Positions 34,411-42,016 of a stretch of 64,000 bases of DNA are shown piece after piece. The translations under genes were made by a program, and so were the position numbers. Position 1 is the stretch's first letter; every line of letters begins with the position of its first letter. Where the stretch lies: contig NZ_PPHG01000040.1 of NCBI RefSeq assembly GCF_002904295.1, forward strand, positions 49,215-113,214, in the 5' to 3' direction. This stretch comes from Amycolatopsis sp. CA-128772 (lineage in GTDB: Bacteria > Actinomycetota > Actinomycetes > Mycobacteriales > Pseudonocardiaceae). The notes beneath the pieces are model-generated. The model was not told the DNA's origin, did not search any database, and saw only the letters and a program-made list of their open reading frames with translations.

Positions 34411-35373
34411 ATGGGCACGAAGCTGATCATCGACACCGACCCGGGCGTCGACGACGCGCTGGCGATCGCGCTGGCGGCGCTGTCCCCGGACGTCGACTTG
34501 CTCGGGGTGACGTCGGTTTTCGGCAACGTTCCCCTCGACCGCACGACGTCGAACGCCCGCCGGCTGCTGGAGCTCTTCGGCCGCACCGACGTGCCGGTGG
34601 CCGCCGGAGCCGCCCGGCCGCTGGTGTACTCGAAGCCGCGTGACGCGAAAGAGGTCCACGGCGGCGACGGCCTGTCGGGCCACTCCTACACGCTCCCCGA
34701 GGCGAGCCGCCCGCTGGAGGAGCGGGACGCCGTCCGGCTGATGCTCGACCTGCTCGAAGCGGCCGACGAACCGGTGACGATCGCCCCGATCGGGCCGCTG
34801 ACGAACATCGCCGCGCTGCTCGCGGCGCACCCGGGCGCGGCGGCGAAGATCGCGCGGCTGGTGATCATGGGCGGCGGCGTGACGTTCGGCAACAGTACGA
34901 CGGCCGCCGAATTCAACATCTGGAGCGACCCCGAGGCGGCCCGGCGGGTGCTGGTCGAGGAGGACGTCCCGGTCGTGCTGGTGCCGCTGGACCTGACGCA
35001 CCGCTGCGCCGTCGACGCCGAGTGGCTGGCGAAGCTCGCGGCGTCGGGGCCGGTCGGCGCCATCCTCGAAGGGCTCACGTCGACCTACCGGCAGCACTAC
35101 ACGCGCGTGTTCGGCGAGGACCGGATGGTCATGCACGACGCCGTCGCGGTCGCCGAGGCGATCTCGCCGGGCATCCTCCGCACCGAGACCTACCGCGTCG
35201 ACGTCGACTGCGGCCTCGGCCCGGCGCGCGGCCAGACGCTGGTCGACCGGCGGCGGCTCGGCGAGGACGATCCGCAGTTCTCCCCCGGCCGCCCGATCGA
35301 GGTCGCGCTGGACACCGACCTCGACGGCCTGCGCGGCTTCGTCCTCGACCGGCTGACCGGGGCCGCGCGGTGA
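34411..35373 (+). CDS. inosine/uridine-preferring nucleoside hydrolase
   Basis: 320 residues. The calcium-binding N-terminal signature is IIDTDPGVDDALAIALA. Other family blocks are GVTSVFGNVPLDRTTSNARRLLEL, TIAPIGPLTNIAALL, VIMGGGVTFGNSTTAAEFNIWSDPEAA read in two parts, and MHDAVAVAEAI near the C-terminus. It cleaves the N-glycosidic bond of ribonucleosides for salvage. A strong GGGGAG precedes ATG 34411 by 4 nt. Its stop overlaps the GTG of the NlpC/P60 gene (GTGA), so the two are coupled. Confidence 0.94.
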   Translation: MGTKLIIDTDPGVDDALAIALAALSPDVDLLGVTSVFGNVPLDRTTSNARRLLELFGRTDVPVAAGAARPLVYSKPRDAKEVHGGDGLSGHSYTLPEASRPLEERDAVRLMLDLLEAADEPVTIAPIGPLTNIAALLAAHPGAAAKIARLVIMGGGVTFGNSTTAAEFNIWSDPEAARRVLVEEDVPVVLVPLDLTHRCAVDAEWLAKLAASGPVGAILEGLTSTYRQHYTRVFGEDRMVMHDAVAVAEAISPGILRTETYRVDVDCGLGPARGQTLVDRRRLGEDDPQFSPGRPIEVALDTDLDGLRGFVLDRLTGAAR

Positions 35374-36500
35374 GCGACGAGCCCGAGGTCACGCCCGAGC
35401 CCCGCCGCCGCAAGCCCGTGGTCGTGGTCGCCGCGGTGGTCGTCGTCGCGGCCGCGCTGGTGGGCGGCATCCTGCTCGCGCCGAAGCAGCAGGAGACGAC
35501 GAACGCCGCCGCGACGGTCACGCCTTCGACGTCGGCCAAGCCGCCGGTGACCACGCCGCCGCAGACGTCGGCGCCGCCGAAGGTGCCCGAGGCGAGCGAG
35601 TTCGACGCCTGGGCGTCCAAGACCAGCCAGTGGCTCGACATCCCGCTGCGCGCGATGGTCGGCTACGCGAAGGCGACGACGAAACTCGGCAAGGACGTCC
35701 CGGGGTGCCACCTGTCGTGGGTGACGCTGGCCGCGGTCGGCAAGGTGACCACGGACCACGGCCGGGCGCGGGGCGGCCAGTTCGGCACCACCGGCGTGCT
35801 GGACAAGCCGCTCGCCACCATCGAGGTGCGCGACTTCTACAACAAGGTCGTCTCGACGGCGAACGCCGCCGGCCCGATGCAGCTGTCCCCGGCGATCTGG
35901 GGTCAGTTCCAGGCCAGTTACGCGGGCGGGAAGCCCGACGTGCAGAACATCGACGACGCGGCGCTGACCACGGGCCGCGCGTTGTGCGCCGACGGCCACG
36001 ACCTGGGCAAGGGCCAGGTGTGGTGGAACTCGGTGGGCACGTTGCAGCCGGCGCCCCTGTTCCTGCACCGGACGCTGGCCACGGTCAACGTCTACGGCAC
36101 GGTCGGCCAGGGCTCGGCGCCGCCGAACCCGGCGGTGCTGAGCGCGGTCAACTTCGCGATCGACAAGATCGGCCTCCCGTACATCTGGGGCGGCAACGGA
36201 ACGGGCGGAAGCGACCCGGGCTTCGACTGCTCGGGCCTGACGACCGCGGCGTACGGCAGTGCGGGGATCAAGCTGATGCGCACGGCGGACACGCAGTTCC
36301 GCAGTGTCCCCCATGTGACGGACCCGCAACTGGGCGACTTGATTTTCTACGGCGAGCCGGCGACGAAGATCCACCACGTCGGCCTGTACATCGGCAACCA
36401 GCAGATGATCGACGCACCTCAGACGGGCCAGGCGGTCCAGGTGCACTCGTACCGCCGCGACGGCGACGACTACGCGGGTGCGGGTCGCCCGACGGCCTGA
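35370..36500 (+). CDS. membrane-anchored NlpC/P60 peptidase with degenerate transglycosylase-like domain
   Basis: 376 residues. A short cytoplasmic basic tail (PRRRKP) leads into one membrane segment (VVVVAAVVVVAAALVGGILLA) and a Thr/Pro-rich linker. Residues about 90-230 resemble a lytic transglycosylase fold (LSWVTLAAVGKVTTDHGRARG), but the usual catalytic glutamate in the V-E-S/T-H-G block is threonine. The C-terminal NlpC/P60 domain is intact: Cys in FDCSGLTTAAYG, His in IHHVGLYIG. It cuts peptidoglycan stem peptides outside the cell. Coupled to the nucleoside hydrolase by GTGA. Confidence 0.85.
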   Translation: MSDEPEVTPEPRRRKPVVVVAAVVVVAAALVGGILLAPKQQETTNAAATVTPSTSAKPPVTTPPQTSAPPKVPEASEFDAWASKTSQWLDIPLRAMVGYAKATTKLGKDVPGCHLSWVTLAAVGKVTTDHGRARGGQFGTTGVLDKPLATIEVRDFYNKVVSTANAAGPMQLSPAIWGQFQASYAGGKPDVQNIDDAALTTGRALCADGHDLGKGQVWWNSVGTLQPAPLFLHRTLATVNVYGTVGQGSAPPNPAVLSAVNFAIDKIGLPYIWGGNGTGGSDPGFDCSGLTTAAYGSAGIKLMRTADTQFRSVPHVTDPQLGDLIFYGEPATKIHHVGLYIGNQQMIDAPQTGQAVQVHSYRRDGDDYAGAGRPTA

Positions 36501-36574
36501 AACCGGTGGACGCCGACACTTGCGGACCAGTAGCGTTTCAGTTGCCGGTGGCCCTGATCGAGGAGGTGAGACCC

Positions 36575-36628
36575 ATGACCGCTGTACCGCTGTGGGTGCT
36601 CCCCCTCCCGTCACGGCCGGGCGACTGA
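36575..36628 (+). CDS. leader peptide upstream of rox
   Basis: A 17-residue ORF, MTAVPLWVLPLPSRPGD, with a very strong Shine-Dalgarno (GAGGAGGTGAG) 5 nt before its ATG. It ends 52 nt before rox and its stop codon is embedded in a GGCGAC/GTCGCC hairpin. A possible promoter TGGACG-N18-TAGCGT lies at 36507-36536. The size, position and strong ribosome site point to translational or transcriptional attenuation of rox. No known leader family matches. Confidence 0.55.
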   Translation: MTAVPLWVLPLPSRPGD

Positions 36629-36641
36629 CGTAGGTGTCGCC
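36620..36641 (+). promoter_or_regulatory. Hairpin overlapping the rox leader stop
   Basis: GGCGAC at 36620-36625 pairs with GTCGCC at 36636-36641 across a 10-nt loop that contains the leader stop TGA. A terminating ribosome would cover one arm, so the structure would respond to leader translation. Confidence 0.45.
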
Positions 36642-36680
36642 GGAGCGCCTGAACTCGAGGCACTCCCGAAAGGCTCCACC

Positions 36681-38114
36681 ATGGACACTCCGCCCTTCAC
36701 CTTCGACGTCGTCATCGCCGGTTGCGGGCCGACCGGCGCCGTACTGGCCGCCGAGTTGCGGCTGCACGATGTCTCCGTTCTCGTGCTGGAGCAGGACACC
36801 GAACCCGCGTCCTTCGTGCGCATCGTCGGGCTGCACATGCGCAGTCTCGAACTGATGGCCATGCGCGGGCTGCTGGACCGGCTGCTCGAACACGGACGGC
36901 AGCGGCCGGCCGCCGGGTTCTTCGCCGGGATTCCCAAGCCCGTGCCGCAGGGGCTCGACTCCGCGTACGCCTACTTGCTGGGCGTTCCGCAGCCGGTGAT
37001 CGTCCGCCTGCTCGAGGAGCACGCGAGCCGGCTGGGTGCGCAGGTCCGGCGCGGCTGCGCGGTCGCCGGGTTCGCTCAGGACGCCGAGGGCGTGACCGTC
37101 GAACTGACCAGTGGCGAACAGTTGCGTGCCCGCTACCTCGTCGGTTGTGACGGTTCGCGCAGCGCAGTGCGCAAGCTGCTCGGCGTCGGCTTCCCCGGCG
37201 AGCCCTCGCGGACCGAGACACTGATGGGCGAGATGGCAGTCGGCGTGCCGCCGTCGGAAATCGCCGCCAAGATGGCCGGCGTCGCGGTCCACCGGCGGTT
37301 CTGGCTCCGGCCGTTCGGCGAAGGCGTTTACAGCGTCGTCGTTCCCGCCGCGGGAGTCAGCTCGGAGCAGCCGACGCTCGACGACTTCAAGCACCAGTTG
37401 CGCGCGTTCGCCGGCACTGACTTCGGCGTGCACTCGCCACGCTGGTTGTCGCGCTTCGGCGACGCCACCCGGCTGGCCGAACGGTATCGCGTCGGCCGCG
37501 TGCTGCTGGCCGGCGACGCCGCGCACATCCACCCGCCCACCGGCGGGCAGGGCCTCAACCTCGGCGTGCAGGACGCCTTCAACCTCGGCTGGAAACTGGC
37601 CGCCCGAGTTGCCGGCTGGGCGCCCGAAACCCTGCTGGACACCTACGAGACCGAACGTCGTCCGGTCGCCGCGGAAGTGCTCGACAACACGCGCGCCCAG
37701 ATGGCGCTGTCGTCCGACGAACCGGGCGCGCAGGCCGTGCGCCGGCTGCTCACCGAGCTGATGGACATCAACGAAGTGAACCGCCACTTGATCGAAAAGA
37801 TCGCCGCGATCGGCATCCGCTACGACTTCGGCGACGGCCCCGACCTGCTCGGCCGCCGCCTGCGCGACGTCGACGTGCACGGCGGCCGCCTCTACGAGCG
37901 GCTGCACCGCGGCCGCGGCCTGCTGCTGGACCGCACCGGACGCCTGTCCGCCGGCGGCTGGGCGGACCGGGTCGACCACCTCGCGGATCCCACCGCGGTC
38001 CTGGACGTCCCGGGGGTCCTGCTGCGCCCCGACGGCCACGTCGCCTGGATCGGCGACGAGCAGCGGGAACTGGACGACCACCTCACCCGCTGGTTCGGCT
38101 CACCTGGCCGGTGA
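36681..38114 (+). CDS. rox: rifampin monooxygenase (Rox), FAD-dependent
   Basis: 477 residues, PHBH-fold class A flavin monooxygenase. Landmarks are the FAD dinucleotide motif VVIAGCGPTGAVLAAEL, the family-specific LHMRSLELMAMRGLLDR, the DG motif RYLVGCDGSRSAVRKLLGVGFPGEP (in adjoining blocks), and LLAGDAAHIHPPTGGQGLN. The block HSPRWLSRFGDATRLAERYR and the C-terminal thioredoxin-like ending match actinomycete Rox proteins almost word for word. These hydroxylate rifamycins at the naphthoquinone end, causing ring opening and resistance. It is preceded by a leader ORF. The last 15 bp overlap an aldo/keto reductase remnant on the other strand. Confidence 0.9.
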   Translation: MDTPPFTFDVVIAGCGPTGAVLAAELRLHDVSVLVLEQDTEPASFVRIVGLHMRSLELMAMRGLLDRLLEHGRQRPAAGFFAGIPKPVPQGLDSAYAYLLGVPQPVIVRLLEEHASRLGAQVRRGCAVAGFAQDAEGVTVELTSGEQLRARYLVGCDGSRSAVRKLLGVGFPGEPSRTETLMGEMAVGVPPSEIAAKMAGVAVHRRFWLRPFGEGVYSVVVPAAGVSSEQPTLDDFKHQLRAFAGTDFGVHSPRWLSRFGDATRLAERYRVGRVLLAGDAAHIHPPTGGQGLNLGVQDAFNLGWKLAARVAGWAPETLLDTYETERRPVAAEVLDNTRAQMALSSDEPGAQAVRRLLTELMDINEVNRHLIEKIAAIGIRYDFGDGPDLLGRRLRDVDVHGGRLYERLHRGRGLLLDRTGRLSAGGWADRVDHLADPTAVLDVPGVLLRPDGHVAWIGDEQRELDDHLTRWFGSPGR

Positions 38115-38290
38115 CGCCTGGTGGACAGCGTCGAGGCGGGCCAGCTCGTCCGGTGTGAGCCGGAGGGTGCCCGCCGCGACGTTGTCCGGGTACGGCGCCA
38201 GGGCGGTCGATCAGCTCGTCGGCCGACCGCAGCCGCGAGAAGGAGAACGCCGCGGTGTCGATGTGGCCGACGGCGCGAGGCCGGGGGTGC
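38100..38290 (-). pseudogene. Aldo/keto reductase remnant
   Basis: Two out-of-phase pieces of one aldo/keto reductase survive on the minus strand. The inner piece reads GHIDTAAFSFSRLRSADELI, matching the family HIDTA...S-E-E-L-I region. After a one-base shift comes the C-terminal end PYPDNVAAGTLRLTPDEL followed by ARLDAV and a stop at 38100. The middle of the TIM barrel is deleted. The stop overlaps the end of rox, so the junction marks an old deletion or insertion point. Confidence 0.7.
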
Positions 38291-38310
38291 GTCGCGGGGA
38301 TAATCCCGTG

Positions 38311-38838
38311 ATGGACTCGGGAACTTCCACGCAACTGATCACCGTGGGCGCCACGCTCGGCGGGGTCGTGCTCACGTTGCTGACGACCACGTTCGTGGAA
38401 GGCCGCAAGTTGAAGGCCACCCAGCGCGCCGAGGCGCAGAAGCGCGCGGCGGACCACGCGAACTGGCTGCGCGACGAGCGGGTCAAGGCGTACGCGGGTC
38501 TGTCGACGGCGAGTGAAGAGGCGTTCCAGCTGGTGCGGTCGGAGTTCATCAGGCTGCCAAAGGACCGGCCGGAGATCGAGGCGCGCTGGCGCGAGCGGCG
38601 CTCGGAACTGCGCAAGGCGCACAACCAGGTGGCACTGTTCGGCGCCGAAGAGCCGCGGCAGCGCGGAAAGGAACTGTGGAAGGCGGCCCGCAACGGGGTG
38701 AACGCCGTCTTCGCCGAGCTGGACGCCGGGGAACAGAAGGTGCGCCGGGAGAGCCTCGACCAGGTGCTGACCGGGATCAGCGACGCCGGGGACCGGTTCC
38801 TGGAAGCGTGCCGCGCCGACGTTCAGGGCACGCGCTGA
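38311..38838 (+). CDS. single-pass membrane protein with coiled coil
   Basis: 175 residues. An N-terminal hydrophobic segment (LITVGATLGGVVLTLLTTTFV) is followed by a charged, mostly helical body (EGRKLKATQRAEAQKRAADHANWLRDERVKAYA) with heptad-like spacing. The WLRDERVKAYAGL stretch is seen in many uncharacterised actinobacterial proteins. GATAAT ends 6 nt before ATG 38311, indicating a leaderless message. Function unknown. Confidence 0.75.
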   Translation: MDSGTSTQLITVGATLGGVVLTLLTTTFVEGRKLKATQRAEAQKRAADHANWLRDERVKAYAGLSTASEEAFQLVRSEFIRLPKDRPEIEARWRERRSELRKAHNQVALFGAEEPRQRGKELWKAARNGVNAVFAELDAGEQKVRRESLDQVLTGISDAGDRFLEACRADVQGTR

Positions 38839-38876
38839 TCAGGCCCGCGCCGAGTTGATCGGGATCGGCCTTTCCG

Positions 38877-40033
38877 TCACCGCCGCCTCCCCGCGGTTTC
38901 CGGCACCCGCAGGGCCGGCGCGAGGAAGACGATCCCCACCGTGACCACCACCGCCGACGACAGGGCCCAGTGCAGCCCGACGCGGGTCGCGAGCGCGCCC
39001 ACCAGCACCGGTTCCACCAGGAACCCGAGGTACCCGCAGGCCGCGACGGCGGCGACTGCGCGGCCCGGGGCGTCCGGCTGCTTCCGGCTTGCCACGCTCC
39101 ACGCGATCGGCACGATCCCGGCCACGCCGAGCCCCACGACCGCGAACCCGAGCACTCCCGCCGCCGGCCACGGCGCCAAGAGGACCACCGCGAACCCCAG
39201 CACCGCGACCGTGGCCGCCACGCGGACGAACCGGACCGCGCCCGTCCGCGCCACGATGCGGTCGGCGACCAGGCGGACCGCGACCATCGTCCCGGAGAAC
39301 GCGAAGTAGCCCAGCGAGGCCAGTGCGGGCGTCGCTCCCGTCACGTCGGCGAGGTACACCGCGCTCCAGCTGTTGACCGCGCCTTCGGCGACGAACCCGC
39401 CGAACGCGATCACGCCCAGCGGCACCAGGGCCTGGCTCGGCCAGGCGAACGCCGCGCCGCCCTGGCCGCGGTCGGCGCCGATGAGGAACCGCGTTCGCGC
39501 CGCCCACAACGCCACTGCGAGCAGCAGCGCCCCGGCCGCCGGAAGTGAACGGACACTGGAACGTGAGTGGCCTCCATCAGCGCGTCGACCCCCGAACCCG
39601 CGAGGCCGCCGATGTTCCAGAAGGCGTGAAACCCGGCGAATATCGGGCGCCCGTAGCCCTCCTCGACGCGGGCCGCGTGCGCGTTCATCGCCACGTCGAG
39701 CACGCTGTTGCCGACCCCGAGCACGACGAGCGCGGCGAAGAACACCAGCGCCGACCACGCGAACGCCACCAGCGGCAGTCCCGCGCACAGCACTACGGCG
39801 CCGAGCACGACGGCCGCCCGGCTCCCGATCCGGGTCAGCAGGGCGCCCGCGCCCAGCAGCGCCAGCACCGATCCGGCGGCGAGGCCGAACAGGCCGGTCG
39901 CCAGCTCGCCCGTGCTGAGCCCGAGCCGCTCCTGCACGGCCGGCACGCGCGCGAGCCAGGTCGCGAATGCGGCGCCGCACACCGCGAAGACGACGGAAAC
40001 GCCCAGCCGGGCGCGTTTCAACTCCCCCCTCAC
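38877..40033 (-). pseudogene. MFS transporter interrupted by a frameshift
   Basis: The first ~160 residues (GTG 40033, VSVVFAVCGAAFATWLARVP to GGLAGSGVDALMEATHV) and the last ~220 residues (SLPAAGALLLAVALWAAR to ALRVPETAGRRR) belong to one 12-helix MFS protein but lie in different frames. The change is a one-base loss near 39545-39565, in the loop between helices 6 and 7. Both halves are otherwise well preserved, with loop FWNIGG and helix-11 CGYLGFLVEP intact. A recent mutation or a sequencing error are equally possible. Relatives include MFS sugar or drug transporters of the FucP/YbjJ type. Confidence 0.75.
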
Positions 40034-40150
40034 GCCGCCACTCTACGGATCATGGGCGCGGGTGCGGCGGCTGTCCAGGTCCGGGGAGGTCGTCTTCAGG
40101 GCAGCCGATACTGACCCCACGGCCGCCGTCGTCCGGCCTACGGTGGCGGA

Positions 40151-40921
40151 GTGATGTCCTTGAGCCACGACCGCCTGGCCGGCGCCCTCGTGACCGAAGC
40201 GGTCCGGTTCGGGACGGCGATCGCGGGCGCCGACCCGGAGGTGCGCGTCCCGACCTGTCCCGAGTGGACACTGCGTGACCTGGCCTGGCACGTCGGCCTG
40301 GCGTACCACAAGTCGGCCGTGATCATCGCGAGCCGGCCCACGGGATACGTGCCGTTCGAGGCCGTCACGGTCGACGACCCGCCCGCGTTCGCGGCGCTCG
40401 GCGGCTGGCTCCTCGACGGCGCGGAGCGGCTCGTCGCCGCGGTGGCCGAGGTCGGTCCCGAAACCCCGACGTCCACTTGGACCCCCGATCGCCGCGCCGG
40501 GTTCTGGACCCGGCGGCTGACCCACGAGACCGTCGTCCACCGCGCGGACGCCGCCTTCGCGACCGGCACGCCGTTCGACGTCGACGCCGACCTCGCCGCG
40601 GACGGCATTTCCGAAGGCCTGGGCCTGGTCGCCGTGTTCTCGCGACGGCCGCTCCCGGCGCTGGACCGGACGGCCCTGCAGGGAACTGGTCAGACACTGT
40701 TCTTCCACGCCACTGAACGGCAACTCGGCTGGCTGGTCCGGCGGACGCCGTCGGGCGTCGAGGTGAGTGAAGGAACCGGTGGAGCCGACGTCGTCGTCGA
40801 GGGCCGCGCCGCCGACTTGCTGCTCGCACTGACCGGGCGCCTCGGCGCGGACGACCCCCGGCTCACCGTTTCCGGTGACGCGGAACTGTTCCGCCACTGG
40901 CGGGAACACACGCGCTTCTGA
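40151..40921 (+). CDS. maleylpyruvate isomerase-family mycothiol-dependent protein
   Basis: 256 residues, MDMPI N-terminal DinB-like domain plus C-terminal domain. Metal-binding histidines appear in DLAWHVGLAYHKS and RLTHETVVHRADA; CPEWTLRDL before them is the family signature. The C-terminal part (GADVVVEGRAADLLLALTGRL) matches the MDMPI_C domain. Such proteins use mycothiol to modify or detoxify small molecules. TACGGT ends 6 nt before GTG 40151, which supports this start over ATG 40154. It sits beside a MarR gene and two flavin monooxygenases, fitting a detoxification context. Confidence 0.88.
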   Translation: MMSLSHDRLAGALVTEAVRFGTAIAGADPEVRVPTCPEWTLRDLAWHVGLAYHKSAVIIASRPTGYVPFEAVTVDDPPAFAALGGWLLDGAERLVAAVAEVGPETPTSTWTPDRRAGFWTRRLTHETVVHRADAAFATGTPFDVDADLAADGISEGLGLVAVFSRRPLPALDRTALQGTGQTLFFHATERQLGWLVRRTPSGVEVSEGTGGADVVVEGRAADLLLALTGRLGADDPRLTVSGDAELFRHWREHTRF

Positions 40922-40962
40922 CGGTCCGGCGACACCCGGCCGAGCTGTGTAAGGTTCCTGTC

Positions 40963-41391
40963 ATGAGTGACCTCCCGACCGGCGACCGGCCCGGCTACCT
41001 GATCAAACGCGCCCAGCAAGCGCTGAACCAGACCTGCACCGACCGGCTGCGGCCCTTGGGCCTGTCGATGTCGCAGTACGCGGTGCTGCGGGCCCTCGAC
41101 GATCACCCCGGCGCGTCGTCGGCCGAACTGGCCCGGATCACTTTCGTCACGCGGCAGTCGCTGCGGGACGTCCTGAGCGGCCTGCGGACGGCCGGCCTGG
41201 TCACCGTCGCCGAGCAGGCACCGACCGGCCGCGCCCGGCCGGTGACACTGACCCCGTCGGGTCACGCCCAGTTGAAGGCCGCCGAGGACCTGGTCGCCCG
41301 GGTCGAAGAGGACATGCTCGACACCCTGTCGGCCGACCAGCGGCGCCGCCTGACCGACCTGCTGCACACCTGCGTCGGCAACCTGACTTGA
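40963..41391 (+). CDS. MarR-family transcriptional regulator
   Basis: 142 residues with the MarR winged helix: LSMSQYAVLRALDDHPGASSAELARITFVTRQSLRDVLSGLRTAGLV, then the wing GRARPVTLTPSGHAQL. It probably senses a phenolic or antibiotic ligand and controls nearby genes. TAAGGT ends 7 nt before the ATG, so the transcript may be leaderless. The target is not evident; no good palindrome was found in the 41-bp upstream gap. The stop lies only 12 bp before the PadR operator, so read-through into the PadR operon is possible. Confidence 0.9.
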   Translation: MSDLPTGDRPGYLIKRAQQALNQTCTDRLRPLGLSMSQYAVLRALDDHPGASSAELARITFVTRQSLRDVLSGLRTAGLVTVAEQAPTGRARPVTLTPSGHAQLKAAEDLVARVEEDMLDTLSADQRRRLTDLLHTCVGNLT

Positions 41392-41402
41392 CCGAACCCG
41401 TA

Positions 41403-41418
41403 TAGTCGGTTCCGACTA
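41403..41418. promoter_or_regulatory. PadR operator
   Basis: TAGTCGG and CCGACTA form a perfect 7-bp inverted repeat with a 2-bp centre, 14 bp before the PadR start. A partial third copy, GCGACTAG, overlaps the ribosome-binding region. Autoregulation by the downstream PadR is the simplest reading. Confidence 0.7.
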
Positions 41419-41432
41419 ATAGGGAGCGACTA

Positions 41433-42005
41433 GTGCCGCGCAAGATCCGCAACACGCTGGCCCTGGCCCTGCTCGGCCTGCTGCTGGAACGCCCGATGCA
41501 CCCGTACGAAATGGCGTCCACACTGCGCGAGCGCTACAAGGGCTCGACGTTCAAGATCAACCCGGGTTCGCTCTACGACACCGTCGAGGCGCTGGCGAAA
41601 CACCGCTGGATCGAGCCCGTCGAGACGGTCCGCGAAGGCAACCGGCCGGAACGGACCGTCTACGCGCACACGGAACTCGGCCGCCAGGAGTTCGTCGCCT
41701 GGCTCGACGAGCTGGTCCGCGAACCGGTCGCGGAGTACCCGAAGTTCGTCGCGGCGGTGAGCTACCTCGGCGCGCTCGGCCCGGACCGCGCCGCCGACGC
41801 CCTGGAGGAACGCGCCCGCCACCTCGCCGAACGCATCGGCGGCGCGGACACCGCGCTGGCCGAAACCGTCGGCCAGGGCGCACCGCGGCTGTTCATGATC
41901 GAGGTCGAGTTCGTCCGGCACGCCTGGCAGGCGGAACTCGACTGGGCCCGCCGCACGGCCGCCGAAATCCGGTCCGGCTCCCTGCTCTGGCCCGACCACT
42001 TCTGA
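41433..42005 (+). CDS. PadR-family transcriptional regulator
   Basis: 190 residues. The N-terminal winged helix is ALALLGLLLERPMHPYEMASTLRERYKGSTFKINPGSLYDTVEALAKHRWIE (in adjoining blocks), the wing ERTVYAHTELGRQEF, and the C-terminal PadR_C/Vir helix is AALEERARHLAERI-like. PadR proteins repress efflux or phenolic-acid genes until a ligand binds. The next gene, a flavin monooxygenase, starts 11 bp later. A matching palindrome in its own promoter indicates that repressor and enzyme are induced together. Start GTG 41433. Confidence 0.92.
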   Translation: MPRKIRNTLALALLGLLLERPMHPYEMASTLRERYKGSTFKINPGSLYDTVEALAKHRWIEPVETVREGNRPERTVYAHTELGRQEFVAWLDELVREPVAEYPKFVAAVSYLGALGPDRAADALEERARHLAERIGGADTALAETVGQGAPRLFMIEVEFVRHAWQAELDWARRTAAEIRSGSLLWPDHF

Positions 42006-42016
42006 GGGGAAGACCT

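Noticed and set aside
36515..36535. Rifamycin-associated element (RAE) before rox
   Set aside because: Only the CTTGCGG core is present; the second half of the 19-bp inverted repeat is missing, so it was not called.
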